Part shown: one piece after another, positions 1-8,017 of the stretch
Position numbering within the stretch: position 1 is the first letter of the stretch
Layout of the letters: every line of letters begins with the position of its first letter
DNA from: Stenotrophomonas sp. UBA2124
Lineage (GTDB): Bacteria > Pseudomonadota > Gammaproteobacteria > Xanthomonadales > Xanthomonadaceae
DNA length: 63,914 nucleotides
NCBI GenBank assembly: GCA_002329155.1
Contig: DCXY01000025.1
Location: 1 to 63,914, forward strand
Direction: 5' to 3'
Made by a program: the position numbers and the translations under genes
Notes under the pieces: model-generated
Told to the model about the DNA's origin: nothing
Databases searched by the model: none
Seen by the model: only the letters and a program-made list of their open reading frames with translations

Positions 1-2
1 TC

Positions 3-500
3 ACCACGACCGGCAACAAGGACATCATCCGCATCGAACACCTGAGCGCGATGAAGGACCAGGCCATCGTCTGCAACATCGGCCGCTTCGACAACGAGAT
101 CCAGGTGGATGCGCTGGTCAAGTTCCCGGGCGTGCAGCATGTGAACATCAAGCCGCAGGTGGACAAGTACGTGTTCCCAGCGGCCAATGGTGAAGCTGGC
201 AACGCCATCTTCCTGCTGGCCGAAGGCCGTCTGGTGAACCTGGGCTGCGCCACCGGCCACCCGAGCTTCGTGATGTCCAACAGCTTCGCCAACCAGACGC
301 TGGCGCAGATCGACCTGTGGGCCAACAAGGACAGCTACGAGGCCGACGTGTACCGCCTGCCGAAGAAGCTGGACGAAGAAGTGGCCCGCCTGCACCTGGA
401 AAAGATCGGCGTGAAGCTGACCACCCTTACGCAGGACCAGGCCGACTACCTCGGCGTGCCGGTGGAAGGCCCGTACAAGCCGGAGCACTACCGCTACTGA
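3..500 (+). CDS. ahcY: S-adenosylhomocysteine hydrolase, C-terminal part
   Basis: The gene is cut by the left edge of the window; the visible frame begins with TTTGNKDIIRIEHLSAMKDQ and runs to a TGA. AhcY cleaves S-adenosylhomocysteine to adenosine and homocysteine in the cytoplasm, recycling the by-product of methylation. The visible segment contains the end of the NAD-binding domain (IVCNIGRFDNEIQVDAL), the conserved GCATGHPSFVMSNSFANQ segment and the ending GPYKPEHYRY that is characteristic of the family C-terminus and contributes to the neighbouring subunit's cofactor site. About 165 residues are present of the roughly 430-480 usual for the family. A strong terminator follows directly, so it is the last gene of its transcript. 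Identification is secure; the missing 5' part means regulation cannot be judged. Confidence 0.97.
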   Translation, partial: TTTGNKDIIRIEHLSAMKDQAIVCNIGRFDNEIQVDALVKFPGVQHVNIKPQVDKYVFPAANGEAGNAIFLLAEGRLVNLGCATGHPSFVMSNSFANQTLAQIDLWANKDSYEADVYRLPKKLDEEVARLHLEKIGVKLTTLTQDQADYLGVPVEGPYKPEHYRY

Positions 501-545
501 TGCACGGCTGCGGCGCGGCAAAGCACTGCAACCCATCACGCTGAA

Positions 546-578
546 GAAAACGGGCGCCGCAGGGCGCCCGTTTTCTTT
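546..578 (+). terminator. Rho-independent terminator after ahcY
   Basis: A perfect 13-bp stem (546-558 with 563-575), loop GCAG, has an A-rich left edge and a T-rich right edge continuing TTT. It ends ahcY transcription, and because its flanks are A and T tracts it could also stop minus-strand transcripts leaving the fimbrial operon at 637. Confidence 0.9.
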
Positions 579-636
579 GTGCGGACTGCCTGCAGGCACC
601 TACGGGTACATCTTCGTGGCCGCGTACCCCGCCCGC

Positions 637-1362
637 TCAATGGGCCAGCGGCATCTCCAGGGCTCGCGAGTATCCAGAATCGTCCACCCGCTCAAATATC
701 ACCTTCGCGCCCTTTGAGGTGGCCACCTCGCCCAGTAAGGCATAGCGTCTACTGGAATACGGCGCGACCATCATGTCCTGGGTCCGCTCCACCTCGATTG
801 CATGGCCGGCAGCAACCACCACGCGCGTGAACGAGGCATGGAAAGGGGTTGCATTGTGGCAGACCAGATAAAGGCGCCCCGCGCGTTGCAGGGACCATGA
901 AAGCCCTGCCGCCAGGTCATCCGGCCCCTGCTCCAACCCGGCAGGGCGATGGAATACCTTTATCTGGGTGGTAAGTGCGATGCGGATGCGCGCCTGCGCG
1001 TCATCACCCCCATCGCCATGCGGTGGCACTTCATGCACATTGAGCCAGTGCACCGATTCGCGATCGCCCGCCATCGCGCTGCCGTCATGCAGCAGGCGGA
1101 TGCCGCGCACGCCGCCGGCCTCCATGCGGAACACCGGTGGCAGCACCACATAGGGCGCATGCCATTGATCGGGGTCGGCGCTGCCATCATCCACCCATGC
1201 CTGCACCAGCACCGGATAGGCATTGGTATTGGCAAGCATCAGCGAACTGCTCTGGCCGCTGCCGTCATGGATCAAACGGGTGGCGGCCAGCAGCACGCCG
1301 GCCTGTGCCGTGGGCAGCGCCAACAGCCACATCAGCGACATCGCGCAGCAGGACGGCCTCAC
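637..1362 (-). CDS. Second fimbrial periplasmic chaperone
   Basis: PapD/FimC-type chaperone of 241 residues, the last gene of the fimbrial operon. Such proteins hold pilin subunits in the periplasm by donor-strand complementation and deliver them to the usher. It starts with a short hydrophobic signal peptide (MWLLALPTAQA) and then shows the chaperone N-terminal Ig-like domain, with SSLMLANTNAYPVLVQAWVDDG, a PPVFRMEAGGVRGIRL segment and a SVHWLNVHEVPP segment. The GTG start at 1362-1360 overlaps the adhesin's TGA stop as GTGA, so translation is probably coupled; an ATG seven codons inside (1341) is an alternative start. A second chaperone after the adhesin suggests a role in handling that large tip protein rather than the main pilin, which is inference. 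Confidence 0.88.
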   Translation of the reverse strand: MRPSCCAMSLMWLLALPTAQAGVLLAATRLIHDGSGQSSSLMLANTNAYPVLVQAWVDDGSADPDQWHAPYVVLPPVFRMEAGGVRGIRLLHDGSAMAGDRESVHWLNVHEVPPHGDGGDDAQARIRIALTTQIKVFHRPAGLEQGPDDLAAGLSWSLQRAGRLYLVCHNATPFHASFTRVVVAAGHAIEVERTQDMMVAPYSSRRYALLGEVATSKGAKVIFERVDDSGYSRALEMPLAH

Positions 1363-2669
1363 TGCACTTTCACCAGTACATGCGCAGTGGCTTCCACCTT
1401 GCCCGGCGTGGGCTGCTGCCCGGGCAGCATTCTCAACACGGCGTCATAGCTGCGCTGATGGTTCTGATAGCCTGTGGCGCTGCTGCCGGTCACCGTGGCT
1501 CCCTCCATCACCGGCCACCAGCCGGCACTCCTGCCACTGGGGTTTGCCCCGGGCACATTGCCGGTCATGCCTGGCTGGCCCACGAATGTCATCGTCGTGC
1601 CGCTGCTGGTGTCCTCCAGCTGGATGCCGACCCCTTCGGCGTAGCCCACCTGCCCATAGTTGTCGGAAACCAGTGCCTCGACACCGCCTGCCGGGTTGAG
1701 CAGGCCCAGGCGCTGGGCGTGTGCATATGCCGTGGCTGAAACCTGGATGCCGATGGCGGTCTGGCCACTGCCTGTACCCGAACTGGCGGCGCTGCTGCAC
1801 TCAAGCTGCACGCCGAAGCGGCCGCGCGCAACCTGGCCGGCGGCCAGTTCCGCGGCGCTGATGGTGGGCAGCACCACCTGTGGCGTGGCCGTTCTTGCCA
1901 CGCAGGTGGCGTTGTTGCTCAGCGAAACCGCATTGCGCAGGCCATAACCAAAGCCGTTATGCGCGCCCCAGAACCGGTAATGCCACGCCGAATCGGCCCC
2001 CACCTCGTCACTGACCAGCCCCGGCCCCTTGAGCTGCACGTAGCCGTTGGGCTGGTTGCAGGTGTACACCGCTCCGGTACCGCTTGCCGACATCATGCGG
2101 CCACAGAAATTGCTGGCCGCACCGGACGCTGGCGGCAGGCTGCTGATGCGGTACAGCTCGGCACGCAGCGCGGGAATATCCTGAAGACGTATCTGCACCC
2201 GCCCACCAACCAGTGCATAGCTGGTCAATGGCACCGCCTTCCAGAACCGGGTGAGTACCACTTCGGCCATGCTCAAGCGCAGGCCCACCTGCTCGAACCA
2301 GGTGGCATAGACATCCTGCAGGCCATCGCTACGGCCAACGTCCCAGAAGCCGCCCACCCGGTCATCACCGTTGGTTGCCACCAGGAAGGTCAGCGCAGGC
2401 AGGTCCGCCTCATCACATTCCCACAGCACCGTGCCGGCATGTGCGCCACCAAAGGTGTAGGCCGTGGGCGCAACCACCGTGCTGGCCAGCAGGCTGCCGG
2501 CCGGCTGCAGATAGGTGTCGGTGAGGTTGATGCGCCCGAATGGAATCTGCGCGGTCATCCCGTCACCGGCATGCATCGCTCCTTTCATCTGCTGACACCT
2601 GGCCACGCTGTCGGGCATGAAAGCCAGCCACAACAGCAGCATGATCAATATACCGCCCAGCCTCTTCAT
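1359..2669 (-). CDS. Fimbrial tip adhesin, two-domain
   Basis: A 436-residue secreted fimbrial protein, far longer than the 173-residue pilin of the same operon. I start it at the ATG at 2669, which follows a GAGGAG ribosome binding site and opens a clear signal peptide (MKRLGGILIMLLLWLAFMPDSVA); a longer upstream frame lacks this. The C-terminal third ends in GKVEATAHVLVKVQ, the alternating final strand typical of type 1 pilin domains. The N-terminal half has scattered cysteines and no recognisable sequence, as expected of a receptor-binding domain. Length, position after the usher and domain order fit a FimH-like tip adhesin. The receptor is unknown. It lies 13 bp downstream of the usher and overlaps the next chaperone by 4 bp. 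Confidence 0.82.
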   Translation of the reverse strand: MKRLGGILIMLLLWLAFMPDSVARCQQMKGAMHAGDGMTAQIPFGRINLTDTYLQPAGSLLASTVVAPTAYTFGGAHAGTVLWECDEADLPALTFLVATNGDDRVGGFWDVGRSDGLQDVYATWFEQVGLRLSMAEVVLTRFWKAVPLTSYALVGGRVQIRLQDIPALRAELYRISSLPPASGAASNFCGRMMSASGTGAVYTCNQPNGYVQLKGPGLVSDEVGADSAWHYRFWGAHNGFGYGLRNAVSLSNNATCVARTATPQVVLPTISAAELAAGQVARGRFGVQLECSSAASSGTGSGQTAIGIQVSATAYAHAQRLGLLNPAGGVEALVSDNYGQVGYAEGVGIQLEDTSSGTTMTFVGQPGMTGNVPGANPSGRSAGWWPVMEGATVTGSSATGYQNHQRSYDAVLRMLPGQQPTPGKVEATAHVLVKVQ

Positions 2670-2682
2670 CGGCCTCTCCTCA

Positions 2683-5307
2683 CTATGATCCATCGCAATC
2701 CGCGGCCACGCGGGCCAATGGCTGGTCAGCGTATGCACGCGCGTCGTAGTGGATGCGGCAGCCCTGCCCCTTGCCCCACCGCACGTCGAGCACGCCTACC
2801 GGTGCATCCACCCGTGCGTAGACCTGCCCACCCTGCCCGGCCACGCCCACCACGCCACCTTCGGCATCAAACACCTCGGCCCCCATCGGCACCCGCACGG
2901 CCCCCCTGCTGCCGGTATCCACCAGCAGGGGCAGCCCCGGCCGCGTGCGGAACACCACCTTCGCGCCGGCGCCTGCATACGGCGCCACGCGCCGTGCGCC
3001 ATCCAGCAGTTCGACCCGCTCGTCCAGGCTGCCGGGGTCCAGTGCGATGCTGTTGTAGCGGTAGGGCGTCAGCGACGGCAGCAGCGCATAGCCATTGCGA
3101 TCCACACGCACGCCATGGTTGCCGCTCATGCGCGCCCCCACCGCGCCCTTGGCCTCGATGAGGCCGAATGTCTCGCCCAGGTACGGGCCGAAGGTAACCC
3201 CACCTCCATGTGCCACGATGGCCCCCTGCAGGTTTGCGCCGGCCTGCCAGTAGCCATCGCCACGCGATGCGTTGATACCCAGCGACAGGCGTGGCATCCG
3301 CTTGTTGAGGCTGGCACTGAGCGTGGTGCTGGACGGCGTGGTGGAGCGGCTTGCGCCCAGCGAGTAACTCAGCGTCTGCGCGCGGTCGGCCATGCCACTG
3401 AGCGAGGCCTGATACTGGCTTTCACCATCGCCCGAACGCGCATAGGCGGTGGTCAGTGATGGCGCGCGTGATGATCCTGCGCGCCCCAGCGGAACGGAAA
3501 TGGAAAGCGAAACGGTGGTCTCGCGCCTGCTGCCCACATCGCGCCATGCCGGTGGCAGCAGCGCATCCTCCACGTCCGACTGCCAGCCCATGACCTGTGC
3601 CGCCACCTGGTTGTGCTGGCGGGCCACCGACAGGTTGATGCTGACGCCATTGGCGAACGCATTGCCGTAGCCGAACTGGAACTGCGAATCACGGCGGCGC
3701 CCATCACGGTAGCGTTGGGTGGAGCCGGTAACGAACAGGCTGCCATGGCGGCCCAGCGACTGGTTCAGGGCCAGCTCGAAGCGTTGCTGCTGGCGGTAGC
3801 TGGACGATACCCATTGCCAGCCCTGCTCGATTGCCCGGCGCAGCCCCAGTACGTCGGTGAGGTCGCGGTAACCTCCGGTGGAATAGCGGTAACCGGCCAG
3901 TGAAAGCGTGGTGCGGGTGGGTGTGAACGTACGGCTGTAGGACGCATGTGCCATCCACCCATCCTGTATGCCCTGCGCGGGCAGCTCGGCACGCGCATAG
4001 GTGATGTTCAGGCCGAAGGCGCCCCAGCCGGAGGCCAGTGCACCGCCCAGCACCAGTGCCTGGTAGCCATCGGAGGCACGCAGCGCGGCCAGGCCGGTGA
4101 TGCGGTTGCTGATGCCACGCTGGTAGGAGCCATCCAGGAATGCACTGTCCTTGCCCATGTCGCGGGTGCGCCCCAGTACCAGGCTGTAGCGGCTGCTGCC
4201 GGGGCGCAGCGATTCGGGCACCGCGGCGAATGGCACGCTGAAGCGACGCGTGGTCCCGTCCGCTTCCATCACCTCCACCTCAAGATCGCCGTTGAAGTTG
4301 GTCGGATACAGGTCCCGGATCTCGAACGGCCCCGGCGCCACCGTCACCTGGTGTATCTCGTGCCCGTTCTGGCGGATGGACACCCTGGCGCTGGTCATGG
4401 CGATACCGCGCACCGTTGGCGCATAGCCGCGCATGGAATCGGGCAGCATGCGTTCGTCACTGGACAGGCTCACCCCGGTATAGGCCAGCCCGGACAGGAT
4501 GCGGCCACTGGTGAAGGTCTCGCCCAGCACCAGTTGCGAGCGCAGCGACGGTAGTGGCCGCTGCAGGTATTGGCGCAGCGTGTTCCAGTCGGTACCGCTC
4601 TGGCCGTGGATCAGGCTCGATTGCTGGCGCAGCTGCCAGCCGGCATGGTTGAAGCCCATGTCCAGCAGCAGGTAGCCGAAATCCTGATTGCTGGTGTCAT
4701 GCGAGACACGGTAATGGCTGCCGTTGTAGTTGACGTAAGCCATGGTCGCGCCCGCATCCAGCGCCTTGGCATCCACATGGCCACGCGGCACGCTGACCAA
4801 CGACGCGCTGGGCACTTCCAGTTCCAGGCGCAGGCTGGACAGATCAAAGCGCGCCTTGCCGCCCTCCACGGCCTGCTCGAACACCACACAATCCTGCGCC
4901 CCATCGGCCGCCTGCTCTTCCACTTCGGGCCTGAGCACCAGCCTTGCCTGTTCAACCAATGCCCGCTCAAGACAGGTCTGCGTACCACCGCGCTGATCCG
5001 GCGCGACGCGTATGTCGGCACTGTCCACGAACCGCCCGTTGAGGTGAACGTCCGCCTTGTACACCCCTGCGGGCACCTCGGCCCGTGCCACGCGCTGCAC
5101 CACCTCCGGGCTGACGCTGCTGCCACGGAACAGACTGGTGTCGAAGTGGTATCCGTCGCGGTCAAGTTCCACGCGCTGCTCCGGCAGCAGCTGCCCCGCA
5201 ACATCGGCATCCTTGGCCGCCAGGCTCCACGGTGCCACCAGGGTGAGTGCAGCCAGACGCGCAGCGCAGCGCGGCAGTGCCGGCACCAATGCAGACCTGC
5301 GACTCAC
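2683..5307 (-). CDS. Fimbrial outer-membrane usher
   Basis: PapC/FimD-family usher of 874 residues, the outer-membrane pore that recruits chaperone-subunit complexes and assembles the pilus. After a signal peptide (ALTLVAPWSLAA) come the N-terminal chaperone-docking domain (VAGQLLPEQRVELDRDGYHFD), a long beta-barrel region with family strings such as RGYAPTVRGIA, GPFEIRDLYPTNFNGDLEVEV and EADGTTRRFSVPFA, a plug domain, and a C-terminal beta domain ending QPLARVAADCDGS. The start is the GTG at 5307, whose bases overlap the upstream chaperone's TGA as GTGA. The longer upstream frame runs inside the chaperone gene and is rejected. Length fits the family range of about 800-900 residues. Confidence 0.95.
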   Translation of the reverse strand: MSRRSALVPALPRCAARLAALTLVAPWSLAAKDADVAGQLLPEQRVELDRDGYHFDTSLFRGSSVSPEVVQRVARAEVPAGVYKADVHLNGRFVDSADIRVAPDQRGGTQTCLERALVEQARLVLRPEVEEQAADGAQDCVVFEQAVEGGKARFDLSSLRLELEVPSASLVSVPRGHVDAKALDAGATMAYVNYNGSHYRVSHDTSNQDFGYLLLDMGFNHAGWQLRQQSSLIHGQSGTDWNTLRQYLQRPLPSLRSQLVLGETFTSGRILSGLAYTGVSLSSDERMLPDSMRGYAPTVRGIAMTSARVSIRQNGHEIHQVTVAPGPFEIRDLYPTNFNGDLEVEVMEADGTTRRFSVPFAAVPESLRPGSSRYSLVLGRTRDMGKDSAFLDGSYQRGISNRITGLAALRASDGYQALVLGGALASGWGAFGLNITYARAELPAQGIQDGWMAHASYSRTFTPTRTTLSLAGYRYSTGGYRDLTDVLGLRRAIEQGWQWVSSSYRQQQRFELALNQSLGRHGSLFVTGSTQRYRDGRRRDSQFQFGYGNAFANGVSINLSVARQHNQVAAQVMGWQSDVEDALLPPAWRDVGSRRETTVSLSISVPLGRAGSSRAPSLTTAYARSGDGESQYQASLSGMADRAQTLSYSLGASRSTTPSSTTLSASLNKRMPRLSLGINASRGDGYWQAGANLQGAIVAHGGGVTFGPYLGETFGLIEAKGAVGARMSGNHGVRVDRNGYALLPSLTPYRYNSIALDPGSLDERVELLDGARRVAPYAGAGAKVVFRTRPGLPLLVDTGSRGAVRVPMGAEVFDAEGGVVGVAGQGGQVYARVDAPVGVLDVRWGKGQGCRIHYDARAYADQPLARVAADCDGS

Positions 5308-6017
5308 GGCAATTCCAGCACGCTGACGGTGTCTGCACCGTAGTCGTTCACCAGCACCAGCCGCAGGGACTGCCCTATGGCCGGCAGGCGCCATACCGTG
5401 TGCGAGAACGGTGCGATCAACTCCGACTCTGCCAGCTCATGTTCGTCGGATGCGGACAGCAGCTTCGCGCTGCGTACCACCACGTGGTACGGGGTGGGGT
5501 TGTGCACACGCAGCGCGTCGCCCTCACGCTGCAGGCGCAGCTCGCCAGCAAGGTCGGCCGGTGGCGCTTCCAGCCCTTGCGGGCGGTAGAACACTTTCAG
5601 CCGCGAGTTGAACATCAGTATCAGCCGGCTGCTGTCAGGCCCTTCATCCTTCATCGCCGGCAGTTGGCTGAAGTTGAGGTAATACAGGGTTTCCCGGTCA
5701 GCCGCTGGCGTGCGGCCGGTATACATCAGGTGCACGGTCTGCCCGGCATCGGGTTCGATGCGGAATATCTGCGGGGTGGCGATGAATGGCGCATCGGCGG
5801 TCATCGGCGTGGAGGCGGGGTCACCGCTGTCCAGCCACACCTGGACGATGTCCGGCTGCGCGGAACTGCTGCGGAACTGCAGGCTCTCGCCTGTCCCGCC
5901 GCCGACATAGATCACGCGCGTATTGTTCATCACCACGCTGGCGCCAGCCTGGCCAATGGCCAGCACCAGCAGGCCAGCACAGCAGACGCGCAGGCACGCA
6001 AGGAGGGGGAATATCAT
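5304..6017 (-). CDS. First fimbrial periplasmic chaperone
   Basis: PapD-type chaperone of 237 residues encoded directly between pilin and usher, the usual position for the principal chaperone. A signal peptide (LLVLAIGQAGA) precedes SVVMNNTRVIYVGGGTGESL, the start of the first Ig-like domain. PQIFRIEPDAGQTVHLMYTG and ETLYYLNFSQLPAM follow the conserved pattern around the subunit-binding cleft. The C-terminal domain includes LKVFYRPQGLE and NPTPYHVVVRSAKL. The ATG at 6017 follows a GGAAGG ribosome binding site. Its stop overlaps the usher start by four bases, coupling the two. It is only a distant relative of the second chaperone at 637-1362 by eye, so the pair is not a recent duplication. Confidence 0.94.
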   Translation of the reverse strand: MIFPLLACLRVCCAGLLVLAIGQAGASVVMNNTRVIYVGGGTGESLQFRSSSAQPDIVQVWLDSGDPASTPMTADAPFIATPQIFRIEPDAGQTVHLMYTGRTPAADRETLYYLNFSQLPAMKDEGPDSSRLILMFNSRLKVFYRPQGLEAPPADLAGELRLQREGDALRVHNPTPYHVVVRSAKLLSASDEHELAESELIAPFSHTVWRLPAIGQSLRLVLVNDYGADTVSVLELP

Positions 6018-6066
6018 CTATACCTTCCGCATGGGCCCGGCAGGCCCACGGCAATGGCAGGGGAAA

Positions 6067-6092
6067 GGCCGCCGCAATCCACTGCGGCGGCC
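6067..6092 (-). promoter_or_regulatory. Intercistronic hairpin after the pilin gene
   Basis: A perfect 10-bp G+C stem (6067-6076 with 6083-6092, 6-nt loop) lies between the pilin stop and the first chaperone start, without a T tract. Such hairpins commonly protect the upstream pilin message from 3' decay or attenuate readthrough, giving more pilin than assembly protein. The effect here is inferred from position. Confidence 0.6.
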
Positions 6093-6104
6093 AGCGTCCG
6101 TCGC

Positions 6105-6626
6105 TTACAGGTAGCTCAGGGTGTACTCGGCCACCGCGGTGACCGCACCGGCGGTCACCGCCCCCTCGGCCACGTACTGCGCGGCAAAACGGTGCGATGC
6201 ACTGCTCTGGTTGGGCGGCAGCACCAGGCCGGGGACACTGGTCACGCCATTGAGATGGATGGGGTTGGTTCCATCCTCCGAACTCAGCATCACCGACACA
6301 TTGGATGCCGCATTGGCCGCGGCCTTGTTGCCCAGGTAGCCGGTGGCGGTAACGTCGTGGCCAAGGAACTTCACCGCGATATGCGTTTCCGTGCTGGCAG
6401 CAGTGCAGCCAGTCACGCTGATGGTGAATGGCGTAAGCCCGGCGGCGGTTCCTGCGGTGGGCAGCTCGTTGGTGGAAACGGTGGGCAGCAGCACCACGCC
6501 ATCGGTCTCGCCATTGAGACTCAACTGACAGGTCTGCGCGGTTACTTCACCCTGAAACGTAACCGTAGGCGCTGCCATGGCCGATAAGGGAAGGAGTGTG
6601 AAAAGCAGGATGGGAAGTATCTTCAT
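6105..6626 (-). CDS. Major fimbrial subunit (type 1 pilin family)
   Basis: A 173-residue pilin, first gene of the fimbrial operon. The signal peptide MKILPILLFTLLPLSAMA should be cleaved before APTVTFQGEVTAQTCQL. The mature protein has the family disulphide pair (C in TAQTCQL and in SVTGCTA) and ends in VAEYTLSYL, the final strand used in subunit-subunit donor-strand exchange with the penultimate tyrosine typical of pilins. Subunits are exported by Sec, bound by the chaperone and polymerised by the usher into a surface fibre. S. maltophilia SMF-1-type fimbriae are the nearest named comparison, but I cannot confirm orthology from sequence alone. No strong ribosome binding site is visible before the ATG. 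Confidence 0.93.
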   Translation of the reverse strand: MKILPILLFTLLPLSAMAAPTVTFQGEVTAQTCQLSLNGETDGVVLLPTVSTNELPTAGTAAGLTPFTISVTGCTAASTETHIAVKFLGHDVTATGYLGNKAAANAASNVSVMLSSEDGTNPIHLNGVTSVPGLVLPPNQSSASHRFAAQYVAEGAVTAGAVTAVAEYTLSYL

Positions 6627-6660
6627 TTAGTTCTGCACCTTGGTCTTCTGGTTGAAAAGC

Positions 6661-6681
6661 ACGGGCCAAGTGCCCGTTTTT
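6661..6681 (+). terminator. Small terminator-like hairpin in the fimbrial leader
   Basis: A 6-bp stem ACGGGC/GCCCGT (6661-6666 with 6672-6677, loop CAAGT) is followed on the plus strand by five T. It would stop plus-strand transcription heading away from the pilin gene; on the minus strand it falls in the probable pilin leader RNA. A short stem, so only tentative. Confidence 0.4.
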
Positions 6682-6706
6682 GACAACTTGCCAACCAGTC
6701 AAAAAC
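6676..6706. promoter_or_regulatory. Inverted repeat, candidate fimbrial operator
   Basis: Exact 9-bp arms GTTTTTGAC (6676-6684) and GTCAAAAAC (6698-6706) are separated by 13 bp, 50-80 bp upstream of the pilin start. The symmetry and A+T content in a G+C-rich genome suggest a regulator binding site. The cognate protein is not known. Confidence 0.45.
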
Positions 6707-6969
6707 ATTCTGCAAAGCGGACTTGCATTCAGATATCGGGCCATTCCCTGTCCCACCTCAGACGATTGCAGGTGAAACCTAAGGTTCGCCCTATCCATAC
6801 GGGGGCAGATGCCGGGGGCGACGCTCAGCAGAATTCTGTAGGCGCCCCTGCCCGCGCGCAGGCAGCACCAGGGGGGGCCGCTGAGCTTCCCCAAGCGGAT
6901 GTCTTGCGGTGATACTTGCGCTCGGCACCCGCCCTGCCAGGGCGGGCATCAACACGCACGAGGCCTGCG

Positions 6970-7260
6970 ATGAACAGAACGGAAGCAGACGCCATTGCCC
7001 AGGCCATCCTGGCGTCGGCAACGCAGGCACAACAGGACAGGCGCCGCGCACTGGATGAGAAGCGGGCACAGGAAGCGCAGACCATGGCCAACAAGCGCCG
7101 GGTTGCCGCTTTGGCGCTGATTGGCGCACCACTCGGTGTGGCGGTTGCCTGGTTGCTTGCACAGCGGTTGAGCGATGGATTGATTTGGGGCGCCCTTGCC
7201 GGCGCAGCACTGGGTTGGGCCAGCGTGTGGCTGCGTCCCGTGCGCGGGCCACGCGCATGA
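6970..7260 (+). CDS. Small membrane protein, unknown
   Basis: I do not recognise this 96-residue protein. The ATG at 6970 follows a GAGG site; the frame stays open upstream but without a better start. Residues 1-40 (MNRTEADAIAQAILASATQAQQDRRRALDEKRAQ) are charged and predicted helical, possibly coiled coil. Residues about 45-90 form two hydrophobic segments (VAALALIGAPLGVAVAWLLA and LIWGALAGAALGWASVWL) separated by a short loop, so an inner-membrane hairpin with a cytoplasmic helix is likely. The next gene starts 22 bp downstream on the same strand, suggesting a two-gene unit. Confidence 0.7.
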   Translation: MNRTEADAIAQAILASATQAQQDRRRALDEKRAQEAQTMANKRRVAALALIGAPLGVAVAWLLAQRLSDGLIWGALAGAALGWASVWLRPVRGPRA

Positions 7261-7282
7261 GCGAGGCCGGAACTGCCTGCCC

Positions 7283-7627
7283 ATGATGTTCCTGATAGGC
7301 CAGGGCGAGCGCGTGGTGGACCTTGGCCCACCGGAGCAACACGACTGCCCGCGCTGCGGTGAGGCTACGCAGTTCCAGAAACAACTGCGCTACAAGTACG
7401 GCAGCTTCGACATGCTGTTCGGCTTCGCCTATGACAAGCGTTACCAGCTGGCCTGCCTGCAGTGCAACCACGGCTGGGTACTGGACACCAAGGCCACCGA
7501 GCGTGAGCTGGGCGAAGTGACCATTCCGTTCCACCTGCGCCGTGGCTTCTTCATCCTTATCGTGCTTGCCGTACTGCTGGCTGCCAGCGTGTTCGCGTTC
7601 AAGCACGCCAACGGGCTGCTCACCTGA
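7283..7627 (+). CDS. Zinc-ribbon membrane protein, unknown
   Basis: A 114-residue protein of unknown function with two CxxC knuckles, CPRC near residue 22 and CLQC near residue 60, that together could bind one zinc ion. A C-terminal membrane segment follows (FFILIVLAVLLAASVFAF). The topology suggests a small cytoplasmic zinc ribbon anchored in the inner membrane. There are two consecutive ATG codons at 7283 and 7286. It follows the small membrane protein at 6970-7260 with a short gap and probably shares its transcript. Confidence 0.72.
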   Translation: MMFLIGQGERVVDLGPPEQHDCPRCGEATQFQKQLRYKYGSFDMLFGFAYDKRYQLACLQCNHGWVLDTKATERELGEVTIPFHLRRGFFILIVLAVLLAASVFAFKHANGLLT

Positions 7628-7659
7628 CGCCTGCGGACGCCCACACAGGAGGTTCTGCC

Positions 7660-8007
7660 ATGCTCAAACGCCTGGTGCCGATACAGCCGGTGAAACACCT
7701 GCCGGCCAGCATCGCCTTCTACCGGAAGCTCGGCTTCGAGGTGGTGGAGCGCAATGAGCAATGGGGCTGGGCGATGCTGCGTTGTGGCAGCTGCGAGCTG
7801 ATGCTGGACCAGTCCATCAACCAGCCCGCTGATGCGGCGCGCACTGCAGTGGTGTATCTCTACCCCGAGGATCTGCCGGCCTTCCACCGGCATGCGCTAG
7901 ACAACGGGCTGGACGTGCCGCCAATCGAGATCACCTTCTACGGCATGGCCGAGTTCCGCATTGATGACCCGGACGGCAACCGCCTCTGGATCGGTCACGC
8001 TGACTGA
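7660..8007 (+). CDS. VOC-family (glyoxalase/bleomycin-resistance-like) protein
   Basis: A 115-residue single-domain protein of the vicinal oxygen chelate superfamily. It opens with the typical VKHLPASIAFYRKLGFEVVERN beta-alpha unit and ends with FRIDDPDGNRLWIGHAD, the usual metal/ligand-side signature (D-P-D-G-N). Members include glyoxalase I, fosfomycin- and bleomycin-binding proteins and many small-molecule-binding proteins; the substrate here cannot be read from sequence. The size and the conserved WAMLRCGSCELML strand resemble the bleomycin-resistance branch, but calling it a resistance gene is not justified. A strong AGGAGG site precedes the ATG. It converges with the next gene, leaving a 10-bp gap. 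Confidence 0.88.
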   Translation: MLKRLVPIQPVKHLPASIAFYRKLGFEVVERNEQWGWAMLRCGSCELMLDQSINQPADAARTAVVYLYPEDLPAFHRHALDNGLDVPPIEITFYGMAEFRIDDPDGNRLWIGHAD

Positions 8008-8017
8008 CTGCGTGCAC

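Larger units (their letters stand above)
6627..6969. other. Intergenic region upstream of the fimbrial operon
   Basis: This 343-bp region must contain the minus-strand promoter of the fimbrial operon. Visible elements are the hairpin with a T tract at 6661-6681 and the inverted repeat at 6676-6706. No confident -35/-10 pair was found, and the right half (about 6780-6960) shows nothing recognisable. Confidence 0.5.

Noticed and set aside
1..50. SAH riboswitch controlling ahcY
   Set aside because: It would lie before the start codon, outside the window, so it cannot be assessed.
6661..6706. Invertible fimbrial switch
   Set aside because: The inverted arms are only 13 bp apart, too close to flip a promoter, and no recombinase gene is nearby.
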